Below the pieces are notes generated by a model. It was not told the DNA's origin and searched no databases. It saw nothing but the letters and a program-made list of their open reading frames with translations. DNA of 64,000 nucleotides from positions 5,545,659 to 5,609,658 of the forward strand of contig NC_067283.1 of assembly GCF_020740795.1 (NCBI RefSeq). The letters run 5' to 3'. Below are positions 24,901 to 37,400 of this stretch, one piece after another. A program made the position numbers and the translations under genes. The stretch comes from Apus apus (lineage: Eukaryota; Chordata; Aves; Apodiformes; Apodidae). Numbering within the stretch: position 1 is the first letter of the stretch; every line of letters starts with the position of its first letter.

Positions 24901-27185
24901 AAAGGATTAATTCCCCAAGCTGCAAAGGGAGAAACCTGTCTTGCTAGTGAGAAAACATCTCTTCTTGGCCAAGGGATTCCCGTTAACATCTTGGAGCAGG
25001 CAGGAATTGACAGGAGGAGTAGGTCTGGTTTGGTTGAAAGACAAATAACCATTTCCAATAGCACCTGGAGGTCTCAGTACTCTGATCTCACCTGGGCATT
25101 CCAACAAAAATTCCAGTTTGCACCCATGCACTTCTTTGAAATCCACACAAATGCAGACATTATTTCTACCTTCTGTTCTTCTCGTGCTGTTGATCTTTGT
25201 TTAAGCTACAAACAGACTGAAGACACAGCTTGTAATTTCTTCTGGTAAGGCAGAGACAACCTGTCTTACCCCTGTGCCTTGCATCCTCTAACAAAATGTG
25301 GTGTTGGTTATAAATGAACCTGAAATTAATGTAGCATCAGATGTCCCAAAATCCAATCCTGACCCAGCCTTGCATTCTGAATAGATTAGCAGTTATTTAT
25401 GTTTGGGTTATTTTGAAAAAAAAAAACCACAGCACCCTAACCCATTGAAAAATGTTCAAGGGAAATTGCAAATGTTATGCTTGTCTGAACAGGAGTTGCT
25501 CTGGGAAACACACTACAGATATATTAATTTCTGAAAGATTTTTTCCCCCCTCATCCTATGTATACTCAGATGAAGAATGCTCTGGTTTGGCTTATTCCCA
25601 TCTACTAATACACACACTGCTTATCAGAGATGCACTAGTTAAGGTGGAGGAAATTAAGGTGACCTCTACTAGTTCAGGTCTTTATGCAATTTGAGATGGT
25701 CATTAGTCACATATTTTGGCATGTTGTGAATTAAAGAGGGACTCAGCCACCCAGAGTATCTTGGACCTTTTATTTTACCTTTTGTTCCCTTTTGTGTGAC
25801 TGAACACCCAAGAAGGTTGTTTTATTCATCTGACTCCTAAAACTGATTACTTTATACAATTTAAAACAAATCTGTGTCCCTTCTCTGGCTCTTTTTGGCT
25901 AATACTGTGTGAAAAAGTCCTTCTAGACTCGGTGGGAAGAATGTTTCTCAGCTATTAATCAAGCCATTGATTCAGGAATTTTGCTCACGGAAAGAACTTA
26001 GCCCTCACACAGGGAAAGGACCATAAATCTGCAGGAGGAAGAACTTCTGGGGCTCCGTTACTCATCCTCTTCCTGCCTGAGCAAATAGAGTGACTTTTGC
26101 AGAGCAGATGGCAGGGAAATCCCTGCCTCCACCTTGGCGTGGAGGAGACAGGGTTGGAACACCTTTGGCTGAAGCCAAGGAGGAAAAGGAAGAAAACAAG
26201 GTGAAAATCAGCCCTTGGCTCTGCACTTTGTGCTGACACACGCTCACCGAAGGACAGCAGCAAATGCTGCCCTTGGGACACCCACACTTGCTCCTACTCA
26301 TGGGTCTAAATGCTGCACAATGAGATGTCACCAAACACCCCTTTGCAGTACACCTGGACCCACACCACCTCCTGCAAGGCTCCACAGAATATCTCCACCC
26401 CCACCACATCCCACCCTGGCCAGTGCTTTCACCAAGACTGAGCCACCCTTTGGGACAAAAACCCCAAAGAAAAAAACCTGGTACCTGCATAGAGGAGCAT
26501 CCAAGGGCTGGGAGAAGAGCTGATTTTGTGCCTTTACAGCTCAAAAGAACTGTGCACAGCTGATTTGAGCCAGTTATCTCACTGTTAAACACATCTCCCT
26601 GTTAGGGAAAACATTGCTCAAGACTGAGAGGGCTAGTAATTGCTTTTTTTGAAGCTGATTTTTTGTGTGGGCCTACTCACTTTTTGCCTCTGTCCTAAAT
26701 AGCACAACTCCCACTGACTTACTAGAAATTAAGAACTAATGACTCAATTCCTAAGAATAATTTTGGTTGTCTCTATTTATAGGTACCAGCCCTAAGCTCT
26801 AAAGCACTGGCAACACCCAATCCTCTCTTTTTCTATCATCCTTTGCTATCACACTGGAATACCCGGGAACTCAACACTTTCCACTGCTCTTTCTTTCTGG
26901 ATATCTGCCCTTTTCCAATCCAGATAGCTCTCAGCACTTGATTTCTCAGGAAGGGGCATGAGCTGTCAACTATTTTCAGGAAGTGTCTGGAAGTACAGTT
27001 TAAAATAGAAGTGGAGATGCTGGTGGATAGATGCAAACTCGTCCTTCAGTGGTGGATTACAGACATTAGAGAGCACTTCCGAAGGGCAACGGGTGGGCTG
27101 GAAGTGTCACTGTTGGAAATTATGAGGATAAAGTCAGCCTTGTTGTGGAGCTGAGGATGGAGAAGCAGGAGATGGAGAGGTAGAC
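21909..27185. other. Non-coding unique DNA, no gene seen
   Basis: No coding exon or RNA gene recognised. A pyrimidine-rich tract lies at 23613-23686. The 176-codon minus frame at 26062-26592 and the 151-codon + frame at 22112-22567 have no domain signature and fall within the range expected by chance for this much DNA on six frames. Confidence 0.65.
23613..23686. repeat. Pyrimidine-rich tract
   Basis: A T14 run followed by CTCTTTTTGTTTTCTTTTTTCC and a C-rich stretch, over 90 percent pyrimidine across about 74 bp. It is followed by CAGCAGG, so it could act as a cryptic splice acceptor, but no exon follows. Confidence 0.75.
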
Positions 27186-27582
27186 AATGGAGAAGAGCAG
27201 GCTCCAGGGAGACCTTAGACCAACTTTCAGTACCAGAAGGGGTTACAGGAAAGCTGGGGAGGGGCTTTTTGCAGAGGCATGGAGTGAGAGGATGAGATGG
27301 AACTGTTAGGATGGTGATAGTGACAGGATGAGACTGGAAGCTGAAAGAGGGTAGATTTAGATTAGATATGAGCAGGAAATTCTTTCCTGTGAGAGTGGTG
27401 AGACACTGGCACAGGCTGCCCAGAGAAGCTGTGGATGTCCTCTCCCTGGAAGTGTTCAAGGCCAGGTTGGATGGGGTTTGGAGTAACCTGGTCAAGTGGG
27501 AGGTGTCCCTGCCTGGGCAGGGGGCTTGCAATTAGATGATTATCAAGGTCCCTTCCAACCAAACCATTCTGCAATTCTATGG
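27186..27582 (+). mobile_element. CR1 LINE 3' fragment, sense
   Basis: It runs from AATGGAGAAGAGCAGGCTCC through GGTTACAGGAAAGCTGGGGA, GAGGGTAGATTTAGATTAGA, GTGAGACACTGGCACAGGCT and AGGCCAGGTTGGATGGGGTT to CCTTCCAACCAAACCATTCT-GCAATTCTATGG. This is the 3' ORF2 end plus the 3' tail of a CR1 copy. The antisense open frame at 27046-27531 is only a shadow of this repeat. Confidence 0.94.
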
Positions 27583-29039
27583 AAAAGGAGATGATGGAGA
27601 GACAAGGCATGGAGAGCTAAAGGTTGGAGAAGCAGCCTTGAAGCAACCAAAAGGGCTTTTACAGCAACCAAAGGCTTTCAAATTTCCCCAAACCTGAACA
27701 ATCAGACCTACCCCAATCACTTTTGTCTGCACTTTTCAAAGGTACTCCATGATCTTTAGATGACAGATACTAGCTGGGCATCAAAAATTGACAATAAAAA
27801 GTCACCCTTGTGTATTTAGACCAAAGAAATCAGTGGTGCATATCTGTAACTAAATAATGAAAATAAATAGTTGCACAACACAAACATTCTGCAGAAAGTA
27901 GAGATCTTTGTTGTTACAGGAATCTCTCATGCCATTAACTGTTCCCCTTTTTGGACTACAGCAAACCTGCTGCTTCAGGCCTAAAAACCTGCTGGCTTAT
28001 GCTTATTATTTAGAGGGGTGATCCCATCACAAAGGTGTCAGTGGGAAGATGAGCTGCATTTTCTCCTCCACGGTGCTCAGCACAGCATCTCCACCCCCAC
28101 AGCCATCACCGAGGACACTGATGTCAGGTTACAAAACACCTTGATATCCTGGAGGGGCTGATGACCTCATTGCCAAGCCACCTTCACTTTTTTCTTTGGA
28201 AATTGTCTGCTGAACACCCTCTTGCCTTTCCTCCCTCCTGCCAAGAGCTCAGCAGAGAGAGGCAGGATGCTGGAGAGGCCAACGTGTGACTCATCCTGTG
28301 AGAAACTCGGCGTGCTCTGGCTTTCTGAGGAAAGAACCCGTGAGTAAGGGCTTTTTTTTTTCCCCTCCTTTTTTTTCCAGGGAAATCAGGCCGTGCAGGA
28401 CAGTGGCACAGAAATGAAGGTCACATCAGGTTGTCAGGGCACTACGGGAGTCCTTGTGCTTCCCCCGTGCTCCAAAGCCACCCAGCTTAATGGTGCAGTG
28501 TGGGGATATTGCTTTCACAAAAGCTCACTTAGGACCAAGAGAAATGATATCAAAATGCCTCTCCTGGCAGCTCACTGACAGCAATTGTTTCTCAGAAGTT
28601 GTTGCCTCTCCTGGAGGGACAGTTTTGAATAATATCATTTTAATCATGTGTTAGACTGCTGCAGGACACTATTGGGAGCCTGGGATATGCATGGATACAA
28701 ACTGGAAACAGCAGCATTTCCCTTTGCAAAACCACTGGTTTGTTGGGGTTATTTTTCACCAGTTCTGCTGGATCAGACAGGGAAACCAGTCCATCTCTGA
28801 TTTTTAGGAGAGATGAAATAAGCCTTTCAGTAACAGCACCTCCCTGACACATCAGGTGCTGTGAACCTGTTGCTGTTAGGAGTTATTAGCCATGTAGGTG
28901 CTTTGTCAACAGCTCTGACACACGTGCCTGGATGGGTTACTCTTTTCATTGGAAATCTTCTGCTCAACACCCTCTCTGAGCACCTTCCTGCCATCAGCCA
29001 GCCAAAACACTTCAAGGACTGCTTGCAGGCCTTGAGTTC
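27583..29039. other. Non-coding unique DNA, no gene seen
   Basis: No gene or transposon recognised. A T-rich patch with C-run near 28350-28380 is the only low-complexity feature. Confidence 0.65.
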
Positions 29040-29140
29040 GGGCTTGGAGAAACCTGCTCTAGTGAAAGGTGTCCCTGTCAGAGAGGTTGGAACTAGATGA
29101 TCTTTAAGGTCCCTTCCAACCTAAACCATTCTGTGATTTT
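29040..29140 (+). mobile_element. CR1 LINE 3' tail fragment, sense
   Basis: Reads GGCTTGGAGAAACCTGCTCT, AGTGAAAGGTGTCCCTGTCA, GGTTGGAACTAGATGATCTT, TAAGGTCCCTTCCAACCTAA and ends CATTCTGTGATTTT. This is the last 100 bp of the CR1 family in sense orientation. It has no coding part. It sits 275 bp from an opposite-strand CR1 tail. Confidence 0.92.
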
Positions 29141-29181
29141 ATTAAACCTCTCCTGGTCAAGGTGACATGGGTTATCACTGA

Positions 29182-29212
29182 CCTAATACACACAGGCTGT
29201 GTGTGTATTAGG
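29182..29212. repeat. Perfect 13-bp inverted repeat
   Basis: Arms CCTAATACACACA and TGTGTGTATTAGG are exact reverse complements around the loop GGCTG. The arms contain a short CA/TG alternation. The hairpin lies between two inverted CR1 tails. It is not followed by a T-run, so it is not a terminator-like structure. Confidence 0.85.
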
Positions 29213-29415
29213 AGGTGAGCCTACAGCTCCAAGATAGGGGCTGTAGTGGCCTCCAGGAGGTTTTATACTCGGTGTGATGGGGAAGGCTGGTGGGATCTGG
29301 CATCTTCTGCCAGCGTGAAGGGTCTCAGAGGATACAAGAGCCTGCAGCCCTGTCCACAGTTAGCTAGGGACTTGCCAAAGAGCCTCCCCTGTGCCAACTA
29401 ACAAGGGAAGGCAGA

Positions 29416-29545
29416 AATAGAACCACAGAATCGTAGAGTGGTTCAGGTTGGAAGAGGCCTTTAAAAGTCATCTAGTCCACCCTTCCCCCTGCAGTGAGAC
29501 ATCTTCAACTAGATCAAGTTGCTCAGAGCCCTGTCCAACCTGAAA
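29416..29545 (-). mobile_element. CR1 LINE 3' tail fragment, antisense
   Basis: The + strand reads AATAGAACCACAGAATCGTA, GAGTGGTTCAGGTTGGAAGA, GTCATCTAGTCCACCCTTCC, AACTAGATCAAGTTGCTCAG and CCCTGTCCAACCTGAA, the reverse complement of the CR1 3' end. It belongs to the type with 'GAGACATCTTCAACTAGATCA', similar to the copy at 21.6 kb. No coding part. Confidence 0.93.
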
Positions 29546-31097
29546 AACCTAAGGCAGGAAGCCAAGAAAAAGTCAACTTATTTTTCTAATGGGTGGAGAA
29601 AGGCTGGAGTAAACATTTCACCCACCCACATTATATCTAACGAAAGGGTTAAAACTAAAAGGAAAAGAGGCCTGGTAACACATCACTGGGACAGGACAAC
29701 ATTGTTTAGTGGGTCTGAGGAGAGGGGGTGTGAAAGTGTCCTCCAGATAACTACCCAGCTTTTGAAGGAGAGGTCACCCTGCTGGCAGAGCTGGCACAGG
29801 GACAGGTAAGGCTCATGCAGGTGGTTCCCTGTGTTAGACACTGCCAGGTACCTTTGCAGCCTTGATGACCATCTGTTTACTATAAAGAATGGTTTATGGG
29901 ATCTCATCCTGCTTTTTGACTACTATACCATAAGTATTGAGAGCCTGTAAGTTATGGCTTCATAAAAATAACAGCTTAATAAGGAGAATGACTTTCTCCT
30001 TCCAGACCATGGCAAATTCAGGTGTATTTATCCTCTCCATTAGGACTGTAAAATGATGCAAAAGAGACCCAGGCATCTAGGGAGAAAAAAACCTCAAGCT
30101 CACAAACCTCTCAGATTTCTGTTTTACAGCAGTGCATGATCACAGCTTGAGGCTGTTTGCAGGGCAGGACTGAATCCCAGCTTCCATTTTGCAGAAGGGG
30201 AAACTGAGGCACTGAGCCATGAACTAGCTTGACAGTCAGTGGTCAGAGCAGGAACCACATCCTCAGCTACAACTCTCTCTCCAGCCTGCACTGCTGTAAT
30301 GAAAGGTTCCAGCACAGCTACCCAAGAGTTGTCCCCCTTTATCAGAGCTGTATTTAGGCTGTGTCTTGGTCTTTCAAACTTCTCTTGTATTTCCAGAAAG
30401 CAATAACCCTCCTCAGATCCAATTTCTCAGTGCTTTATAGGGTAGCAGGTCAGTGTGTAAATATATTACTTTCTCCTTTCAAGAAGGGGTTGTTTGGTCC
30501 AGCCCCAAATGGTTTGTTTGCTTTTCCACCAAGGTGTGGATGATGGAGGGCCTTCTGCTCTACATTTCTTGATGACACTGGAAGCTTGGATATGTAAAAT
30601 CAATGTTTTTTACTGGGCATTCCTCTCAAAAATATTACCTGAATTTGTTATTGTAAAAAATAATAATAATAAAAAAAAAATAATGAAAAGGCTTTTCAGG
30701 CAAGTATTTGAATGGAAGATAGCAATTAAGTTAGCTGAATTTTGGTGGGGAATCAGAGGAGTATGCAGAACTTCCCAGTTAAAATGAAACTCAGTCTTCC
30801 TAACCTGTTCAGTCCTATACCACCATCATCTCAGGATACCTGCACCCAGCCTGCAAACTCTTTAAAGCAAGCTTTTAATGACAATGACATTACTATGGGA
30901 GGAAAGCAGTAGAAATCTGCTTTGTCAAATACCAGGAAAGAGTTGACACTATTAGGGACATCGACATTGTGCAGCCAACATGACCTACACAGGGATGGCC
31001 AAGACTGCAGTATCCCATGGATCTGGCACCATCCAGGCATCTGGTCCTCCCCAGACCCTTCTTTTGCAAATTGACTAGCAAAGACTGGAGCCATCAT
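29546..31097. other. Non-coding DNA with one MIR-like fossil
   Basis: No gene seen. A MIR-like SINE is at 30183-30297 and an A/T-rich AATAATAATAAAAAAAAAATAA patch around 30658-30683. Nothing else recognised. Confidence 0.65.
30183..30297 (-). mobile_element. MIR-like CORE-SINE fragment
   Basis: The + strand shows TCCATTTTGCAGAAGGGGAA followed by ACTGAGGCACTGAG, AACTAGCTTGACAGTCAGTG and GTCAGAGCAGGAACCACATC. This is a clear antisense MIR core (CCATTTTACAGATGGGGAAACTGAGGCAC, then CACAGCTAGTCAGTGGCAGAGC-GGAA). It is among the best-kept MIR-like copies in the window. It is a non-autonomous SINE with no coding capacity. Confidence 0.7.
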
Positions 31098-31430
31098 GAA
31101 TCACAGGATCCTCAGAGTTGGAAGGGACCTCTGGAGATCATCTAGCCCAATTCTCCTGCTAAAGAAGGATCCCCTGGATCACATCACTCAGGACTGCATC
31201 CAGGGGGGTTTTGAATATCTCCAGAGAAGGAGACTCCACAGCCTCTCAGGGTAGCCTGTCCCTGGGCTCTGTCACCCTCACAAGCTTTTCCTCCTGCTTA
31301 GATGGCACTTCCTCTGTTCCAGCTTGTGCCCATCACCCTTATCCTGTCACCTGAGACACCCGACAGAGACCCTGGGCAGGCTGGGGACCCAAGCCTGGCT
31401 GTAGGACCTTTATAGCACTTAATAACCTGC
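31098..31430 (-). mobile_element. CR1 LINE 3' fragment, antisense
   Basis: The + strand begins AATCACAGGATCCTCAGAGT, TGGAAGGGACCTCTGGAGAT, CATCTAGCCCAATTCTCCTG and continues GGTTTTGAATATCTCCAGAG, AAGGAGACTCCACAGCCTCT and TGTTCCAGCTTGTGCCCATC. This is the CR1 subfamily whose tail has 'CCTCTGGAGATC'. The 5' limit past 31.35 kb fades into unique DNA and is approximate. The ORF2 end on the minus strand is broken. Confidence 0.9.
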
Positions 31431-34400
31431 TTAGACAGCACAAAGATTAGTCCCCTGTGTGGGGAGCTTGGCAGTTCCAGAGACAGGGTGGACATCACCG
31501 CTCCCACTGTTTGTCTGCCAGGGAACACTCCCTCTCTTTCTCATTTTTAGAGACAAGCCAGGTCCTGATGTCTTCAGATAGGCTGGGGGAGCTCGGGAAT
31601 GGGCTGTGGTGCTGGAGACCATTGGCTGCATGTCTGGGAGGAGGCAGGGGTGGGATTATCTTTCTTCTGCCTCCAATTTGACCTCTTTGCCAGCAGATTG
31701 TTCTGATTTTCCACATGGAGTGATCTAGGGACCCTCTCTAAAGTTCAAAGTCCTGTCATCCTTCCTCCCAGCAGCAAGCAGAGCTCTGGGCTCAGCAAAG
31801 CCCTCCCTCATGGGGAGCTGGACTGCAGAGCAGTCATCACAACCCCAGCTTGCTTCATGCACTAATTTGGGCATTTCATGTCTCTTTTATACTGGACTGT
31901 GTATTTCTTTATTAATCAAAAATTTCCATGGAAAACCAGGAATTTGGGGTTGCATTTTCTGCTGGTTTTACCACCTCGGCAAAAGACCTGGGGGGAAATT
32001 GCTGAGATGATTTCAAGTCAAGGCATTTCCATTTCTCTTATTGCAACAGAATTTTATTTCAAAATTTGTGTGCAGTTAACAAGCAAAAAGGTTACAAATA
32101 AAAGCCAAGAAACAGGGTTGTTTCTTTCAGATTTTTGCTTAGCTCAGAAAAGCAAAACATTTCCATCTTTAGCCAACCTGAATTCTTACAATTATTTTTT
32201 TTTTTTAACTCCTTTGTGTTCTGCCAGCAAACCTGAAAAGATCAGCTCTTTCCACAACTTCATCTGACAACCTCGTTGACTTCCTCCGTGCTGGAGGAAG
32301 AGTCTGGACTTGGGTTAACTAAGTAATGTCCACCCGTGCAATGCAACACAATGCAATACAGTAAAACACACATGGGAATATAAAATATTGTCCTTCTGCC
32401 CTTTCCAGCTCAAGGAAGCATTGGGCCATCTAAAACCAGAATTTCCCAGTCAGTGGCTGGAGCACAGAGGCCCAACAGTCACAAATCTTAATAACAGGTC
32501 TTACCCAGCACAGGAGTTCTCTATGGCATGTACATTATTGCTCCATCTGCCCTGGTTGCAAACATTTATTATTGTCTGTGATACATGCTGTAAAATTGCA
32601 CTGAGGTAACTACATCTAGTTAGTAATTTCCATTCAGATGAGCTGAAGGAATTAATGAATTTGGGAGATCTCAGATCTTGGGAGATAGGGGCAGGCGATG
32701 GCATGCTTTAAAATAATCACTCTCAACTGTGAACAAGCTTGAAACCACCCTACTAATCATAAGCAATCCAAGTGCTTATCGGGGCAGAGGGAGAGCTCAA
32801 GCACCATTCAAACTCTCTAATAATGGTAAATGATTCCACAAACGCACGTGTCCAGGACTCGGATTGCTTCCAGCACTAAGTGCTTATGAAAACTTGAAGT
32901 GCTCCACTGGTTTTAAATCACTGTGCGGGGCTGACTGATTTAAACTACCAGAGCACTTCTCTTTTTTTATTTTGCATTTTCATCTCCCTCCACCCTCCTT
33001 TCCTTTTTTTTTTTTTTTTTTTTTTTATTATATGAACACTTCGATTTGGAAGGAAGTCAAACACTTTAGTGGTTCAAGACATATTGAACCGATTTAGAAA
33101 GATGTCAGAAAAAGAAACAGTAAATTATGGTTTAAAACCCTTTTGTTTCAGAGCATTTAAGAAGCAAAGGCTGCTGCTAGAGCTGGGATGCATTAGCCAG
33201 GGCTGGAAGAGAGCACTGGGTTGCAGGCATGGACACTTACCTGTTTGATCTCATACCTACTGCAGGACAGATCTGCCCATGTGCTGCTCCCTGCCCTGTA
33301 CCTTTGATGTGCTGATTTTTTTCCCTCTGATCCTTAGTGGCCTTTTGCTGAAACCGAAAAAAAAAATATTCCTCAGCTTGTAGGTGCAGTGCTAAAAGGG
33401 GTCTGAAATGTAACTGTCCTGCATGGAAAACAGTAAGGAGGTAGCTCTCTCCCAGGCTTTTTAAATAAGCAATATTGCAGGCTTGGCAGTCTCCAACACT
33501 GACAGTTTCATAACCTGAAAGTGAAACTTTCTGGTGAATTCATACCTCTCAAAAGATGGGATAAAACTGAAGCAAACAGCATAAATAATGGAAAAGTGAA
33601 TTAGACTTTAAAAATTCTGTCCTGCTCAATAATTCAAAATGATTATAACATGCTGAAAAGGAACTCTTTTTTTAATTACTTCTAGCCTGGCAATCTCCCA
33701 TTAGTGCACACACGTCTCCTTCAAAAATCATCAGCTAATGAGAGCTGCATTAGTGTGAGACAAGCGGTAAAGTACATCCCTTTGGGTGTTGTTTCACACC
33801 AGTGACCTGTGCAGCCTCACTTAGACCATCCTGGGGAGGGAGAGAGAGAGGGAGGAAGGAGATGCTGCAGCCCCTGTGACAAGATCCCTGCCCCTGGCTG
33901 CAGCCACGTTCTGGCTTCCATAAAACATTCCAGCTCCCTTGGAGCCGGTAAATGGAAGCTGCTCATCCCTGATGCTGGGAAATGAGTGCAGTAGGAAGGA
34001 AACCCAGCATAGGGTCTCAGCCATGAGCTGAGGTTTCCCTCTCCTGTAATGTGGCTGATGCAGCCACCGCGAGCCGGGGAAATGAGGACATGGGAGCCTG
34101 CCAGGCTGAGTGCTGAAGGCTGGATCAGCAGAGCCTGAACAGTGATTCCTGGCTTTCTGAGATGATGGCAATCCCTGTTTAGTGACTCAGCCTGTGCACA
34201 CTACCCTCCCTTAGGATGCTACAGGTGGAGAGAGGTGCCAGTTGCTGCTGGCACTGTCTTGTCAGTAAAGGCCAAAACACAGGCAGACCACCTGCATGCC
34301 CAGGGCTTAGAGCCTTGTCTTCTTTCTACTGGAGCAAGGAGCTTCAGTGGGGAGAGTCAGGAAGCATTGCCTGGGTGATGCTTTCCAGGAGACATGCAAC

Positions 34401-37400
34401 CAAATGGCAGGTGGGTGAGAAGCAAAGCTCTGGAGATGTCAGGAAAGGAGGAGAGCAGATGGCAGAAGAGTGGTAGGTGACTTGATTGATAGCTAAGAGC
34501 TCCAGGTAGCTGAAAGAGGGTCCAGCTGAGTCAGAAGCGTGGGCATGGCTAGAAGCAATGAGGCTGAGGCATGGACCGGGACAGGGGAGTAGCTGAGAAG
34601 TGCACAGATTGAGAGGAGTAGGGGGAAGTGTACAAAGGGCTCTTTTGTAGCTGGGTGGTGAGCCTGGCTCTGCTTGAAAGACTCAAACCTGTGGTCACAG
34701 GAGCCAGGCTGCGCTCTGAGGTTGCAGCCAGACTCATTTAGCATTTTGTGGGCCATAATTTACAAGCAAATATAAATACTGGCCACCCACAGAATATACC
34801 CGACTCCCATAGCAAAGCTGGTTGGTGGGAGAACATGGTCACCCCTTGGCCACTACCTTCACTGTGCCATCTGGCTTGCAGTTGCCAAGCCTATGAAGGC
34901 CATCTGCCTTGTGGCTGCTGAGGAGAAAGTTAATTATGTTTTTTTTGTAGGTACACAATGGCAGCTGGAGATGCCAGCCAAGCCTACATGAATAAACTAG
35001 GCCCAAATTCCAATGCCAGAACCCAAAGAGAAGTTGTTTCTGGGTTAGCCATGCTTCAGCCCCACCACACCAGCAAGGACAAGGCTTTCCAAGTGTTTAG
35101 GAGCTGCTGTTATGTCACACTCATATTGTGCCATGGGACTCAGTGTGAGGGAAGCTCTGCTCTGCTGGAGGAGGCACCACAGGGCAGTCTGTTCCAAACC
35201 CTGCCTGGACTTGCTGGGGGACAGGAGTAAACATCCTTTCACCTGATCTCTCAGTTCCCACATCCATCAAGGGAGCACAGCCGTTCTCATTTCCTTTGCA
35301 AAAAGCCTCCAGCAGGAAATAATAGTGTAAGGACAAAGTACAAGAAAAACAGAGTTTTCTTTGGCCGTGTTAAAAGTACAGTGAGAAAGTGCAGCTGTGC
35401 AGGAGCATTTGACAAATTGTTTTCTTTGCAAAATCACACCTTTTTGTACCAACCGATATTCATTAGTCACTCTTAGATAATTGCAACACACAAATACCCT
35501 CACTACCACCACTGGCATGTTTGGTCCTGAGCCCAAACCAAGCATGTTTCTTTTAGGTGAAGGCTTCTGGGGGGTACAGGGGCAATGCCACACTCTTGCA
35601 CTGAGAACTTTTTGGGGTCCAGGTTGGCATCCCCACACTCTGCCATCCTATGCTGTGCTGTGCATAATTCTGCATCTTTGCATTTTGCTCCTCAGGTAAA
35701 CCCCCAGAACCTTTCCTGCCCTGTGATTTTCAGGACAACAAACATATTCCAGTGGGCACTCAAGGGTCCTGATTTCATTTAGGTCTGGAGGAAGCTGTGC
35801 TGTCCTCACACAAAAGAAGCACCAGGGCACAGACTAAACCCTCAAGAGAGAGAAGAGTTTTCCAAGCCGCCTATTAAAGGGAGCAGCACATTGTGAGAAG
35901 AGAAAGCTCCTTTGTTTTGGAGAGCAGCTGTAATCTCCACATCAAGCACATGTTGGAATTTGTAAGTGGCCATTTAGCCATATTCTGACAGCAGAACAAG
36001 CAACCTCGGGGAGGCAGCCAGGCCTATTTATAGAGAGGAGGTCTGAGGTAACATCCTTACCTTGGATGCACTGTCTCCACTTAAGAGTCCAGTTTATGGG
36101 AGAAAGTGATGCCAGAAAGGCAGACAGCGAGGGAAGAAAAGAGTCACAGCTCACTCTGCCTGGCTTGCTTTGCATCAGAGCAAATGAAGTTTTACAAGAA
36201 GAATAGAAATCCCAGAAAATTCAGTTTCTCCCCAAGTCTAACAAGAAAAGGAATGGCAGAAGATAAACAGCTTCAGAGGTTCCTCAGGCCAAACCTGCGT
36301 AAGCTTATCAAGTTAATGTATCACTGTTGTTGCAAGAGGGTTGGGAAATCGTGAGCTATCCAGGAGGTCAGAGCTTGGCCCACAAACTTTGCTGACCCTT
36401 TTGTTGACGTTACCAATGACACTCAATGGCTTAGGAGAGCTCTTGGAACACTCTCAGTGTTATCTTTAATTGAAGCTGAGCCCATATTGCATCAAATATT
36501 GATGCTTCGAGTTTGCTAAAGGCAAGGTATTTGGTAAAACTCAAGCAGTGTCAGCTTAGGTGTCCTATATAGATGGGCTGGGATCCAAGTCTGGCTGAAA
36601 CCAGATGGGTTTGGAGCTGGTGTGGGACATCTGAGAAATGCATCCAAAATAAATAGGAGATAGGAAGCCACGGAAAGCATGAGAAACAGAGAGGACACCA
36701 AGGTGGTGCTGAGATCCCTTCAGTCAGCAGAGGTCTTTGAAGGGTTGTACTCAGAATAACAGGGCATCTTGGCCATGGCCTGTGCAGATGACAGTCCAAG
36801 GTTAAACTGTGGCTTGGAACAAGGCATGGTGGAATAAGATTCAGCCCACAGCCAAAAAAAATCTAAATTTAGCCATTTCATTTATGTTTATTGTTTACAC
36901 TACATGTAGGTCAGCTACTACTCTGAGCTCCCATTGTTGTCTCTGAAGGGATCACACCAGCAAAACCTGGGTGGTTACCTTCAGCTATGTTGAACAGATA
37001 AGGTCTTTATTCAAGAGCTGGGTTGAACAGCCCCAGGCTGGTGCCTTCGCCAGAGGATCCCTTCCTCTTGCTGTAACAAAGACGGACTATACAGGATTGC
37101 TCCTGGAGGGCCCAAGCTGAGAAGTAACAGCCCTCAGACTGGTTTTCACAGCAGCTGAAGGTCAGGGTTCAGAGCAGGGCTCTTCACTGCCTTGGCTCAC
37201 CCATGCTTCTCAGAGAGGAGCTAGAACTGTTTCTGTTTTTTGGCTAGTGCCCCTGGTTTCATGATCTGTGTGTGCCAAAATCTGTCAAGGACCAAGAAGC
37301 ACGAGACACATCTCAGGTACCATATGAACCTGAGAAGATGCCCAGGCATGCTACCTAAGAGCCCCACACTGGCCACCCCTTCACACATTCTTCCAAAGGA

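Noticed and set aside
26062-26592. 176-codon minus-strand frame
   Set aside because: Rich in Ser/Cys/Gly with no recognisable motif. Overlapping frame on the opposite strand. Consistent with chance.
27046-27531. 161-codon minus frame
   Set aside because: It is the antisense translation of the CR1 fragment at 27.2-27.6 kb.
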